Assembly (NCBI GenBank): GCA_051859045.1
Contig: JBHYGK010000034.1
Coordinates: 1-64,000, forward strand
Reading direction: 5' to 3'
DNA length: 64,000 nt
DNA from: JBHYGK01 sp051859045
Lineage (GTDB): Bacteria > Pseudomonadota > Gammaproteobacteria > Xanthomonadales > Xanthomonadaceae
The notes under the pieces were generated by a model that saw nothing but the letters and a program-made list of their open reading frames with translations, did not search any database and was not told where the DNA came from. Positions 39,504 to 46,887 of the stretch are shown here, piece by piece (position 1 is the stretch's first letter; the number at the start of each line of letters is the position of its first letter). Both the position numbers and the translations under genes were made by a program.

Positions 39504-40004
39504 ATGCCCATGACTGCTTCGACTCCGACCACCCTGCACACCAGCACCCTGCTCGAGTGCGCCACCCAGCGCGGCTTCACGACCTTCGGCAAGGCCGTCG
39601 CGGCCGCCGGCCTCACCGACACCCTCAACGGCGCCGGTCCGTTCACCGTCTTCGCCCCGTCCGACGCGGCCTTCCAGGCCCTGCCGGCCGGCACGCTCGA
39701 CCGCCTGCTCAAGCCCGAGCACAAGGACGAGCTGGCCGCGGTGCTGAAGTACCACGTCGTCGCCGGTCGCCTCGGCGGCGCCGAGCTCGGCAAGCTCAGC
39801 ACCACCGCCACCGTCAACGGCCAGCCCGCGCCGGTCGCGATGGACCACGGCAAGGTCAGCATCGGCGGCGCCACCGTCACCGAGGCCGACATCGGCGCCC
39901 GCAACGGCGTGCTGCACGCCATCGACAAGGTGATGCTGCCCACCGCGAAGGCCTCGAACGATCCGGTGACCCCGGCCCCGCTGCCGGCCACCGGCACCCG
40001 CTGA
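39504..40004 (+). CDS. Fasciclin (FAS1) domain protein
   Basis: A 166-residue protein, nearly all one FAS1 domain (about 25-150) with the H1 box GPFTVFAPSDAAFQALP and H2-like VLHAIDKVMLP, plus YH-type LKYHVVAGRL. FAS1 domains mediate adhesion or protein-protein contact at the cell surface. No obvious signal peptide, so localisation is unclear. ATG 39504 or 39510 (MPM/MTAST) are both possible; the frame is open 28 codons further upstream without a good ribosome site. Pro-rich C-terminus. Confidence 0.85.
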   Translation: MPMTASTPTTLHTSTLLECATQRGFTTFGKAVAAAGLTDTLNGAGPFTVFAPSDAAFQALPAGTLDRLLKPEHKDELAAVLKYHVVAGRLGGAELGKLSTTATVNGQPAPVAMDHGKVSIGGATVTEADIGARNGVLHAIDKVMLPTAKASNDPVTPAPLPATGTR

Positions 40005-40092
40005 GCCATCGCCGGCGGGCGGCGCGCGGCGGTCAGGCACCGCGCGGCGCTCCCGGCGCGACGCAGCACGCGACACGCAGCACCGTGACACG

Positions 40093-40125
40093 CGGACGGC
40101 CGGGGCGACCCGGCCGTCCGTTTTC
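40093..40125 (+). terminator. Rho-independent terminator of the fasciclin gene
   Basis: A perfect 12-bp stem (40093-40104 and 40109-40120), GCGA tetraloop, then TTTTCGTT. It separates the fasciclin gene from the convergent ars operon. Confidence 0.9.
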
Positions 40126-40141
40126 GTTGGCGAGGGCAGGC

Positions 40142-40513
40142 TCAGTCTTGCAGCAGCGCCAGCACGCGCTCCTTCGGCCGGCACAGCACCACGCCCCGTG
40201 GCCCCACCACCAACGGGCGCTCGATCAGCACCGGATGCGCCAGCATCGCGTCGAGGATCGCGTCGTCATCGGCGTCGTCGGCCAGCACGACGGGCGTGCC
40301 GGCCTCCGCGAGCCTGGGCAGCTCCTTCTCGCGCAGCAGCGCGCGTGCCCCACCCTCCAGCCGCGCCGCCAGGCCGGCCAGCGTGGCGCGGTCGGGCGGA
40401 TCGTCGAGGTAGGCCACCACGCGCGGCGACAGGCCCGCCTCGCGCAGCTGCGCCAGCACGAAGCGCGAGGTGCTGCAGGCGGGGTGGTGGAAGATGGTCC
40501 AGGCGTCGGTCAT
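40142..40513 (-). CDS. arsC: ArsC-family arsenate reductase (glutaredoxin type)
   Basis: A 123-residue thioredoxin-fold reductase. Catalytic Cys13 in HHPACSTSRF; the arginines that bind arsenate in ArsC appear in LIERPLVVGPRGVVLCRP. It reduces arsenate to arsenite with glutathione/glutaredoxin. It is the last gene of the ars operon and overlaps the flavoprotein stop by four bases (ATGA). No arsenite pump (ArsB or Acr3) is visible in the window, so its product must leave by another route or the protein is a YffB/ArsC-like paralogue. Confidence 0.85.
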   Translation of the reverse strand: MTDAWTIFHHPACSTSRFVLAQLREAGLSPRVVAYLDDPPDRATLAGLAARLEGGARALLREKELPRLAEAGTPVVLADDADDDAILDAMLAHPVLIERPLVVGPRGVVLCRPKERVLALLQD

Positions 40514-41802
40514 GCGGGGTCTCCAGGGGCGGGCGCGAGCGCCGCGCGGATCTCGGCGACGGTGTCGCGCGCGCTGCGGTTGACGCCGATCAGCGTAGCC
40601 GAGGCCGGGCCCGTCCACTCGCCGTAGCCCAGCAGCCACAGCGCGGGCTCGCGCAGGCTGCGGGTGCCGTCAACGGCGACGCGGCCGTCGGGCTCGAGCA
40701 CGCCCAGCGGCGCCAGGGGGCCCAGCGCCGGGCGGAAGCCGGTGCACCAGAGGATCGCGTCGATGCGCTCTTCGCGGCCGTCCGGCCACACCACGCCGTC
40801 GCGGGTGAGCTGGGTGAACATCGGCGCGGCCTGCAGGCGGCCGCGCGCCCGCGCGGCGCGCACCGGCGGCACCATCACGATGTCGCCGAGGCCGCCGACC
40901 GGCGCGTCGGGCACCCGGCCCGCGCGCAGCGCCTCGAAGCGCGCCGTGGCGCGCTCGAACAGCGCGCGGCCGTCCACCTCGTCGGGGAGGAAGCTGGGCG
41001 GCGACAGCGTCACCCAGGTCGCGTCGGCCACGAGGTCGAGCTCGGCGTAGAGCTGCGCGCCGGAGTTGCCGCCGCCCACCACCAGCACGCGCTGGCCCGC
41101 GAACGGCGCGGGCGAGGCGTAATGCGCGGAGTGCAGCTGGGTGCCGGCGAAGTCGGCGCGGCCGGGCACATCGGGGATGACCGGCGCGCTCCAGGTGCCG
41201 GTGGCGCTGATCACCGCGCGGGCGCGCCAGGCGCGGCCGTCGTCGGCGCGCACGCGCAGCGCGGGTCGCGCGGTGGCGCTGCCGCCCGCGGAGCCGGGCG
41301 CGGCGTCGGGCGCGGCGTCGGCCGCGACGCGCTCCACCGCCGCCACGCGCACCGGCCGCGCGACCGGCAGCGCGTAGCGGCGCTCGTACTCGGCCAGGTA
41401 GGCCAGCACGTCGTCGCGCGAGGGCGTGGGCGCGCCGGCGTCGTCGGGCATGCCGGGCGGCCACGGGCTGGCGGGCGGCATCGGCATGCCGGCGATCGAG
41501 CTCGACGCCGCCGGCGAGAACAGCCGCAGCGAGTCCCAGCCGTGCCGCCACGCGCCGCCGGGGCCCGCGCCGTCGTCGAGCAGCACGAACGACAAGCCCG
41601 AGCGTCGCAGCCACCAGGCTGCGCACAGGCCGGACTGGCCGGCGCCGATCACCACCACATCGACCTCGACCTCGACCTCGACCTCGACCTCGACCTCGAC
41701 CTCGACCTCGACCTCGACCTCGACGCCGATCTCGCGTCCGCCCTCGCCCGCCTCGCCCGCCTCGCCGGCCCGCGACCCCGCCGCGTCGCCCCGCGACGCC
41801 AT
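40510..41802 (-). CDS. Flavin-containing monooxygenase (ArsO-like) with Val-Glu repeat
   Basis: A 430-residue FAD/NADPH monooxygenase-type protein. After about 25 Ala/Gly residues comes a run of about ten Val-Glu dipeptides encoded by the hexamer repeat at 41660-41724, leading directly into the FAD strand DVVVIGAGQSGLCAAWWL. The NADPH site is VLVVGGGNSGAQ, and ATG..W-type motifs (SATGTWSAPVIP) follow. In ars operons such proteins are named ArsO; their reaction is not settled. An alternative GTG start at 41841 overlaps the arsJ stop (GTGA) and would add 13 residues. Confidence 0.82.
   Translation of the reverse strand: MASRGDAAGSRAGEAGEAGEGGREIGVEVEVEVEVEVEVEVEVEVEVDVVVIGAGQSGLCAAWWLRRSGLSFVLLDDGAGPGGAWRHGWDSLRLFSPAASSSIAGMPMPPASPWPPGMPDDAGAPTPSRDDVLAYLAEYERRYALPVARPVRVAAVERVAADAAPDAAPGSAGGSATARPALRVRADDGRAWRARAVISATGTWSAPVIPDVPGRADFAGTQLHSAHYASPAPFAGQRVLVVGGGNSGAQLYAELDLVADATWVTLSPPSFLPDEVDGRALFERATARFEALRAGRVPDAPVGGLGDIVMVPPVRAARARGRLQAAPMFTQLTRDGVVWPDGREERIDAILWCTGFRPALGPLAPLGVLEPDGRVAVDGTRSLREPALWLLGYGEWTGPASATLIGVNRSARDTVAEIRAALAPAPGDPA
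41660..41724. repeat. Hexanucleotide microsatellite (CGACCT)n
   Basis: 65 bases of an uninterrupted TCGACC repeat, about 10.8 units. On the coding (minus) strand it reads GAGGTC and encodes Val-Glu pairs just before the FAD-binding strand of the flavin monooxygenase. A six-base unit changes protein length without breaking the frame. Confidence 0.97.
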
Positions 41803-41837
41803 CGCGTCGTCCACGCCAGCACGCGCGCCGCCCGCGC

Positions 41838-43118
41838 TCACGCGCCGCGCCCCGCCGCGTGCCGCGGCAGCGCCACCGACACCGCCGCCGCCAGCGCCAC
41901 CATCAGCGCCGACGCCCACAGGCAGGCCGCCAGGCCATGCGCCTGGTACAGCCAGCCCGACAGCAGCGTGCCCAGCAGCCGGCCCAGCGCGTTGGCCATG
42001 TAGTAGAAGCCCACGTCCAGCGACACCCCGTCCTCGCTGGCGTAGCTGACGATCAGATAGCTGTGCAGCGCCGAGTTCAGCGCGAACACCAGCCCGAACA
42101 GCGCCAGCCCGCCCACCAGCAGCGCCTCGGGATCGACGCCGCGGCCCAGCCCCAGCGCCATCGCCGCCGGCACCGCGGCCAACGCGAGCGCCCAGCCCAG
42201 CGCCGCGCGGCCGTCGGGAGCCGAGGCGCCCTCGCCCGCCGCACCGCCGCCCGCCGCGCCGCCCGCGCGCCGCGCCCGCCCCGCGCCCGTGATCCACGGC
42301 GCCAGCGACTGCACCACCCCGTAGCCGATGATCCACAGCGCCAGGAACCCGCCCACCGCCGTCGTCGCCCAGCCCAGCTCGACCACCAGGAACACCGGCA
42401 GCGCCACCACGAACCATACGTCGCGCGCACCGAACAGCAGCAGCCGCGCGCCCGAGAGCAGGTTGATGGCGCGCGACTTGGCGAACAGCTCGCGGAACTT
42501 CGGCTTGGCCGACGCCCGCCCGAAGGCCGTGCGCAGGCTGAGCAGGCTCCACGCCCACACCGCCAGCAGGCCCAGCGCCATCGCGCCCACCGCCCCGCGG
42601 AAGCCCAGCCACGCCAGCAGCGCGCCGCCGAGGAAGAAGCCCACGCCCTTCAGCGCGTTCTTCGAGCCGGTCAGCGCGGCCACCCAGCGGTACAGCCGGC
42701 CCTGCGCGTCGGCGGGCACCAGCTGCTTGAGGCTGGCCTTGGCCGACATCTTGTTGAGGTCCTTGGCGATGCCCGACACCGCCTGCGCGGCCATCACCCA
42801 CGGCACCGTCAGCCACGCCGCCGGCACCAGCAGCGCCGCCAGCGCCAGCACCTGCAGCCCGAGGCCCAGGTGCATGGTGCGGTTGAGCCCGATGCGCGCG
42901 CCCAACCAGCCGCCCACGAGGTTGGTGACCACCCCGAAGGCCTCGTAGAACAAGAACAGCAGCGCGATGTCGAGCGGCCCGTAGCCCAGCTGGTGGAAGT
43001 GCAGCACCACCAGCATCCGCAGCGCGCCGTCGGTGAGGGTGAACGCCCAGTAGTTGCCGGTGACCAGCGCGTAGTCGCGCCAAGCGCGGCGGGTGGCAGT
43101 GGCGTCGGCGTGGCTCAC
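41838..43118 (-). CDS. arsJ: ArsJ, organoarsenical efflux MFS permease
   Basis: A 426-residue major facilitator with about 12 hydrophobic spans and a low-complexity Ala/Gly loop around 280-300. The N-terminal DYALVTGNYWAFTLTDGALRMLVVLHFHQLGYGPL and KDLNKMSAKASLKQL segments are characteristic of ArsJ. In the known pathway ArsJ exports 1-arseno-3-phosphoglycerate made from arsenate by the partner GAPDH, the gene immediately upstream here. It ends overlapping a possible GTG start of the flavoprotein. Confidence 0.9.
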   Translation of the reverse strand: MSHADATATRRAWRDYALVTGNYWAFTLTDGALRMLVVLHFHQLGYGPLDIALLFLFYEAFGVVTNLVGGWLGARIGLNRTMHLGLGLQVLALAALLVPAAWLTVPWVMAAQAVSGIAKDLNKMSAKASLKQLVPADAQGRLYRWVAALTGSKNALKGVGFFLGGALLAWLGFRGAVGAMALGLLAVWAWSLLSLRTAFGRASAKPKFRELFAKSRAINLLSGARLLLFGARDVWFVVALPVFLVVELGWATTAVGGFLALWIIGYGVVQSLAPWITGAGRARRAGGAAGGGAAGEGASAPDGRAALGWALALAAVPAAMALGLGRGVDPEALLVGGLALFGLVFALNSALHSYLIVSYASEDGVSLDVGFYYMANALGRLLGTLLSGWLYQAHGLAACLWASALMVALAAAVSVALPRHAAGRGA

Positions 43119-43127
43119 GCGCGCGCC

Positions 43128-44216
43128 TCAGCCCAGCCCGCCGGCGTGCCGCGGCAGCCCCGTGGCGCCGATGCGCGACGGCAGGCCGCCAACGAGGCGC
43201 ACCAGCTCGACCGTGCGGTTCACGTAGCCCCACTCGTTGTCGTACCAGGCATACAGCTTCACCTGCGTGCCGCCGATGACGCGGGTGCACGCGGCATCGA
43301 CGATGGCCGAGCGCGGATCGGTGCGGAAGTCGATCGACACCAGCGGCCGCGTCTCGAAGCCCAGCACCCCGGCCAGCGGCCCCTCGGCCGCCGCGCGCAG
43401 CAGGCCGTTCACCTCGTCCGCGCTGGTGGCGCGCTCCACCTCGAACACCGCGTCGGTGAGCGAGGCGTTGGTCAGCGGCACGCGCACCGCCAGGCCGTCG
43501 AGCTTGCCGCGCAGCGCCGGGAAGATCTCGGCGATGGCGGTGGCCGAGCCGGTGGACGTCGGGATCAGGCTGTCGCCGCAGCTGCGGGCGCGGCGCGGAT
43601 CCTTGTGGGTGGCGTCCACGATCGTCTGGGTGTTGGTGAGGCTGTGGATGGTGGTCAGGCTGCCGTGGCGGATGCCCAGGCCCTCGAGGATCACCTTCAC
43701 CAGCGGCGCCAGGCAGTTGGTGGTGCACGACGCCGCGCTGACCACCCGGTGCATGGCCGGGTCGAACAGCGCGTGGTTGACGCCCACCACCACGTCGAGC
43801 GCGCCGGGCTCCTTCACCGGCGCCGTCACCACCACCCGGCGCACGCCCTGCGCCAGGTAGGGCGCCAGCAGCGCCTGCGAGCGGAACTTGCCCGAGGCCT
43901 CGATCACCACCTCGCAGGCGGACCAGTCGGTGGCGGCGATGTCGCGCTCGCGCGACACCGGGATGCGGCGCTCGCCGACCACCAGCACGTCGCCCTCGGC
44001 GCGCGCCTCGCGATGCCAGCGCCCGTGCACCGAGTCGAAATTGAGCAGGTGCGCGAACGCCGCCGCGTCGCCGGCGGGATCGTTGATGCGCGCGACGTGC
44101 AGCGCCGGGTCCTCGCAGGCCACGCGGAAGGCCAGCCGGCCCATCCGGCCGAAGCCGTTGATGCCGAAGGCGAGGGAGGTCGGGGTGCTTTCGGCGGCAG
44201 TGGCGGCGGCGGTCAT
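43128..44216 (-). CDS. Arsenic-operon glyceraldehyde-3-phosphate dehydrogenase
   Basis: A 362-residue GAPDH. NAD motif FGINGFGRMGR, catalytic Cys in VSAASCTTNCLAPL, substrate block STGSATAIAEIFPALRGKLDG and KLYAWYDNEWGY are intact. In ars operons this enzyme uses arsenate in place of phosphate to make 1-arseno-3-phosphoglycerate for export by ArsJ. Its position between arsR and arsJ, with an ATGA overlap with arsR, supports that role over central glycolysis. Slightly longer than usual at both ends. Confidence 0.9.
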   Translation of the reverse strand: MTAAATAAESTPTSLAFGINGFGRMGRLAFRVACEDPALHVARINDPAGDAAAFAHLLNFDSVHGRWHREARAEGDVLVVGERRIPVSRERDIAATDWSACEVVIEASGKFRSQALLAPYLAQGVRRVVVTAPVKEPGALDVVVGVNHALFDPAMHRVVSAASCTTNCLAPLVKVILEGLGIRHGSLTTIHSLTNTQTIVDATHKDPRRARSCGDSLIPTSTGSATAIAEIFPALRGKLDGLAVRVPLTNASLTDAVFEVERATSADEVNGLLRAAAEGPLAGVLGFETRPLVSIDFRTDPRSAIVDAACTRVIGGTQVKLYAWYDNEWGYVNRTVELVRLVGGLPSRIGATGLPRHAGGLG

Positions 44217-44587
44217 GGGCAGCATCCGGTGGAGGCCGGCAGGCACGGGGCCTCGCCGGCGCAGCAGTGGGCGGTGAGGTAGTCCAGCAGCGCCTGCATG
44301 TGCGCGATGCGGGTGCGGTAGATCAGCGAGCGGCCCTGCGCCTCGACGTCCACCAGCCCCGCATGGGCGAGTGTCTTGAGGTGGTGCGACAGCGTGGCGG
44401 GCGCCAGGCCCAGCGCCTCGGCGATGCGGCCCGGCGTGTCGCCGCGGCGGCCGGCCTGCACCAGGTGGCGGAACACCGCCAGCCGCGCGGGCTGCGCGAG
44501 CGCGGCCAGGGCCGCGACGGCCGCGGCGGCGTCGAGGGTGTCGAGGGGCGTGGGAGTGTCGGCGGTGGGGGTGGGCTGCGCGCTCAT
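44213..44587 (-). CDS. arsR: ArsR/SmtB arsenic-responsive repressor
   Basis: A 124-residue winged-helix repressor. The recognition helix region is PGRIAEALGLAPATLSHHLKTLAHAGLV. It lacks the alpha3 CVC metal site of the E. coli type; instead Cys108, Cys109 and Cys115 near the C-terminus have the same spacing as the Cys95/96/102 As(III) site of Acidithiobacillus ferrooxidans ArsR. It heads the operon arsR-gapdh-arsJ-flavoprotein-arsC. ATG 44587 was chosen; an upstream in-frame ATG at 44623 would put the operator inside the coding region. Confidence 0.9.
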   Translation of the reverse strand: MSAQPTPTADTPTPLDTLDAAAAVAALAALAQPARLAVFRHLVQAGRRGDTPGRIAEALGLAPATLSHHLKTLAHAGLVDVEAQGRSLIYRTRIAHMQALLDYLTAHCCAGEAPCLPASTGCCP

Positions 44588-44589
44588 GT

Positions 44590-44605
44590 TTCGATTGTTG
44601 TCGAA
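44590..44605 (-). promoter_or_regulatory. Candidate ArsR operator
   Basis: TTCGA-N6-TCGAA, a perfect 5+5 inverted repeat, ends two bases before the arsR ATG. On the minus strand a weak promoter (TTGCGA, 18 bp, AACAAT) would overlap it, giving a nearly leaderless arsR message and simple steric repression. Confidence 0.55.
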
Positions 44606-44703
44606 GCATGGAAGCCGTCGCAAGCACCGGCGCGGCCTATGCCTTGAGCTATCACATCCACAGGCCTATGCTCGGGTCTATCCCAACTCGCGGGACCCGC
44701 GCC

Positions 44704-44964
44704 ATGAGCCAGATCGCCAAGCTGTTCACCAATGGCCGAAGCCAAGCCGTGCGCCTGCCGGCGGCCTACCGCTTCGACGCCAGCGAGGTGTACATCCGCC
44801 AGGACCCGGACACCGGCGACGTGATCCTCTCGCGCCGTCCAGGTGACTGGGACGGCTTCCTGCGCGCCGTCCGGGAGGCCACCGTGCCCGCCGACTTCCT
44901 CGATGCCGACGAGCGCCGGCAGGCAGGGCAGACGCGCGACCCGCTCGAGGGCCTCGGCGCGTGA
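44704..44964 (+). CDS. vapB: VapB-type antitoxin (SpoVT/AbrB fold)
   Basis: An 86-residue protein. Residues 1-48 (MSQIAKLFTNGRSQAVRLP, FDASEVYIRQDPDTGDVILS) form the swapped-hairpin AbrB DNA-binding unit of VagC/VapB antitoxins; the C-terminal half, acidic and flexible, should wrap the VapC toxin. The stop overlaps the vapC GTG start. Divergent from arsR with a 116-bp intergenic region; toxin-antitoxin pairs of this kind repress their own promoter. Confidence 0.88.
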   Translation: MSQIAKLFTNGRSQAVRLPAAYRFDASEVYIRQDPDTGDVILSRRPGDWDGFLRAVREATVPADFLDADERRQAGQTRDPLEGLGA

Positions 44965-45359
44965 GGCGCCACCTGCTCGACACCAACACCGTCAGCCACG
45001 CCCTGCGCGGCCACCCCCAGGTGCTGGCGCGCATGACCGCCGTGCCGATGGCCAGCCTGTGCATCTCGGTGATCACCGAGGCCGAGCTCCGCTATGGCCT
45101 CGCGCGCCGGCCCGACGCGGTGACACTGCAGGCACTGGTCGATGAACTCCTGCGCCGCGTGGACGTCCTGCCGTGGGACGGCGCGTGCGCCGGGCACTAC
45201 GGACAGCTGCGTGCGGCGCTGGGCGACCGCGGCAAGACCCTCGCACCGCTGGACCTGCTGATCGCGGCGCACGCCCAGGCCATCGATGCCGTGCTGGTCA
45301 GCCAAGACCAGGCCTTCCGCCACTGCGACGGGCTGGTCTGGGAGGACTGGACACGCTGA
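44961..45359 (+). CDS. vapC: VapC-type PIN-domain toxin
   Basis: A 132-residue PIN ribonuclease. Acidic metal ligands: Asp7 in HLLDTNTVS, Glu in ISVITEAELRYG, Asp in LAPLDLLIAAHA and a late Asp in VLVSQDQAF. PIN toxins of this family cleave tRNA or rRNA. GTG start in a GTGA overlap with the antitoxin gene, ensuring co-translation. It lies directly left of the integron array, a frequent place for stabilising toxin-antitoxin genes. Confidence 0.88.
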   Translation: MRRHLLDTNTVSHALRGHPQVLARMTAVPMASLCISVITEAELRYGLARRPDAVTLQALVDELLRRVDVLPWDGACAGHYGQLRAALGDRGKTLAPLDLLIAAHAQAIDAVLVSQDQAFRHCDGLVWEDWTR

Positions 45360-45716
45360 GCGGCACGAGGCTTTTCGCGGGGCGCCCCGTCAATGCCCCG
45401 GACGGGGCATGCCGCCGACACGACTTATCGGTGCCGTGCCTGGACCAATAGCGCGGCAAGCAGTGCGCAAGCCCAGGCGCCGCGCGGCCAGCAGGCATCC
45501 ACCACGCCCTCGCCCTGCAATCCAGAAATCGGGGTGGCGGCGCCGTATACACCGCGCAGCCGGCCAATTCGCCCTCTAAGACCCCCAATATGGTTGGCAA
45601 TCCCAAGCGGCGGTGGCACGCTCGAAGCCAACGATGACGGGGCGTAGAGCCGCGCAGGCTGCGCTGGCTTATCCACCCTCCTCCCAATTGACGCCCCACT
45701 CCGGGGCCGAATTGAA
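45360..45716. other. Gene-free stretch left of the cassette array
   Basis: No coding sequence I can support on either strand; in particular no trace of an integron integrase. An 8-bp stem (45393-45400 with 45403-45410) may terminate vapC. Close to the right end an imperfect hairpin (about 45687-45715, CAATT...AATTG arms) immediately precedes the first GTTAGGC core site at 45717, so this may be the remains of an attI or of a different kind of attC. Confidence 0.5.
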
Positions 45717-45731
45717 GTTAGGCGCTGCAAG

Positions 45732-45968
45732 ATGACGTTCCAAGGCAAATGTGATGAGTGTGGGAGTGCGTTCACCATTGGCACGTCGGGGATGGAGAGT
45801 CTCTGTGCCGAGTGCTCCAGCGCGCTCTATGGCAAGCCACCCTGCATTCATATCTTCATCGACGGGCGCTGCAAGGCTTGTGGCTGGGATGGGTCAAGAT
45901 CGGATTACGTGCGGGGTCTTGTCCGTGAATCCAAAATTAGTCAGGCCCACGAAAAGCACGAACGATGA
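45732..45968 (+). CDS. Cassette 1: small zinc-ribbon-like protein
   Basis: A 78-residue protein with seven cysteines (7, 10, 25, 28, 38, 47, 50). CDECGSAFTIGTSGMESLCAEC forms a CxxC-x14-CxxC zinc site; CKACGWDG may be a second half-site. No family recognised. ATG lies nine bases after the recombination point, as is usual for cassette genes, with no convincing ribosome site. Its last eight codons are inside the sequence that is duplicated at 46661-46821. Confidence 0.75.
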   Translation: MTFQGKCDECGSAFTIGTSGMESLCAECSSALYGKPPCIHIFIDGRCKACGWDGSRSDYVRGLVRESKISQAHEKHER

Positions 45969-46110
45969 GGGCTTGCTTCAAGGGGCCGGGCTCTTAGCAT
46001 CACCGGGCCAGGCTGCGGCAAGAATGCAGATGCACCGGGGCGCCGAGGCAAGGTCTTTTCCAGCACCCACCTTCCGGCAAGCGAGCAGCATCACTGTGTG
46101 GGCCGCGGCT
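45950..46110 (+). repeat. Cassette non-coding tail, copy A
   Basis: 161 bases from the end of the zinc-ribbon gene to the attC, closely similar along its whole length to 46661-46821 and more distantly to about 47150-47259. It includes GAGGGCTTGCTTCAAGGGG, a GGCTGCGGCAAGA block and CATCACTGTGTGGG. No reading frame is shared between copies, so an RNA or recombination-related role is possible (inference). Confidence 0.8.
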
Positions 46111-46170
46111 GCCTAACTGTTCGTTCAAGCGGACGCCGCTACGCGGCGCCTCTCAACTCAGGCGTTAGGT
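46111..46170 (+). repeat. attC site 1
   Basis: 60 bases: left core GCCTAAC, stem arms around GGACGCCGCTACGCGGCGCC, right core GTTAGGT. Confidence 0.92.
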
Positions 46171-46177
46171 GCCGCGT

Positions 46178-46603
46178 GTGAGGACTTCGCAGTTCGTTCT
46201 TTCCATCGCAGCATTCGGTGCGCTTGCAGGCTGCCAGGGCGGACAAGTCTCTACGTGCACTGGCCCAGAGGTCTCAATTGCTGGGGGCAAATGCCGCGCG
46301 AACTACTACCAAGCTGACTACGGGGCGGACGGCGCCACTACACAAGCACTTGTGAACTGCTTGATAGAATCGCAGCGCCTAGGCGGCAACATCGTCGCAT
46401 TTCATTCTCTAGACCATGGCATCGCACTTGAGTGGCTGGATGAGTCCACGCTGGAAGTCGCTGTCCCAGAGGGAATACAGCTGGAAGGCCAACGATTCGA
46501 GGACTCCTTCAACGGCCACAGGCTTGTCTATCGCTACCGCCACCTCAAGCCTGATGACCCGCAGCTCCTGGGGTGCCGAAGAAGTTCGCGCAGCAGCACC
46601 TAA
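46178..46603 (+). CDS. Cassette 2: putative lipoprotein
   Basis: A 141-residue protein starting at GTG 46178 (GTG 46169, overlapping the attC core, would add three residues). Residues 1-19 are a lipoprotein signal peptide with lipobox LAGC. The mature part has Cys pairs (STCTG, GKCRANYY, VNCLIE) and no family I recognise. The TAA stop is inside the left core of attC site 2. Confidence 0.65.
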   Translation: MRTSQFVLSIAAFGALAGCQGGQVSTCTGPEVSIAGGKCRANYYQADYGADGATTQALVNCLIESQRLGGNIVAFHSLDHGIALEWLDESTLEVAVPEGIQLEGQRFEDSFNGHRLVYRYRHLKPDDPQLLGCRRSSRSST

Positions 46604-46657
46604 CTTTTCGTTCAAGCGGACGCCGCTACGCGGCGCCTCTCAACTCAGGCGTTAGGC
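46598..46657 (+). repeat. attC site 2
   Basis: 60 bases, cores ACCTAAC and GTTAGGC, central sequence as in site 1. Confidence 0.92.
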
Positions 46658-46660
46658 CCT

Positions 46661-46821
46661 CGAAAAGCGCGCTCGTTGAGGGCTTGCTTCAAGGGGCCGG
46701 ACTCTTCGCATCACCAGGCAGGGCTGCGGCAAGATTGCAGACAGACCGGGGCGCCGCGGCAAGGTCGCTGGCAGCACCCACCATCCGGCAAGCTTCCAGC
46801 ATCACTGTGTGGGCTGCGGCT
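46661..46821 (+). repeat. Cassette 3: gene-less cassette, copy B of the non-coding tail
   Basis: Between attC sites 2 and 3 there is no supportable gene. The whole 161-base interior is a copy of 45950-46110, the tail of cassette 1, with scattered substitutions. The start and coding part of the zinc-ribbon gene are missing, so this is either a deletion derivative of a cassette 1 relative or an independent RNA-type cassette. Confidence 0.85.
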
Positions 46822-46881
46822 GCCTAACTGTTCGTTCAAGCGGACGCCGCTACGCGGCGCCTCTCAACTCAAGCGTTAGGC
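46822..46881 (+). repeat. attC site 3
   Basis: 60 bases, cores GCCTAAC and GTTAGGC; differs from the common type by CAAGC instead of CAGGC before the right core. Confidence 0.92.
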
Positions 46882-46887
46882 CCCAAA

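Noticed and set aside
41660..41724. Possible CRISPR or other spaced repeat
   Set aside because: Units are six bases with no spacers; it is a coding microsatellite.
45298..45784. Minus-strand frames where an integron integrase would lie
   Set aside because: No tyrosine-recombinase boxes or intI-specific insert can be read in them; not an integrase, nor a recognisable remnant.
46676..46879. Frames in the gene-less cassette running into attC (for example ending FKRTPLRGASQL-type)
   Set aside because: The same peptide appears wherever a frame reads through an attC, and the frames are not conserved between the two copies of the repeat.
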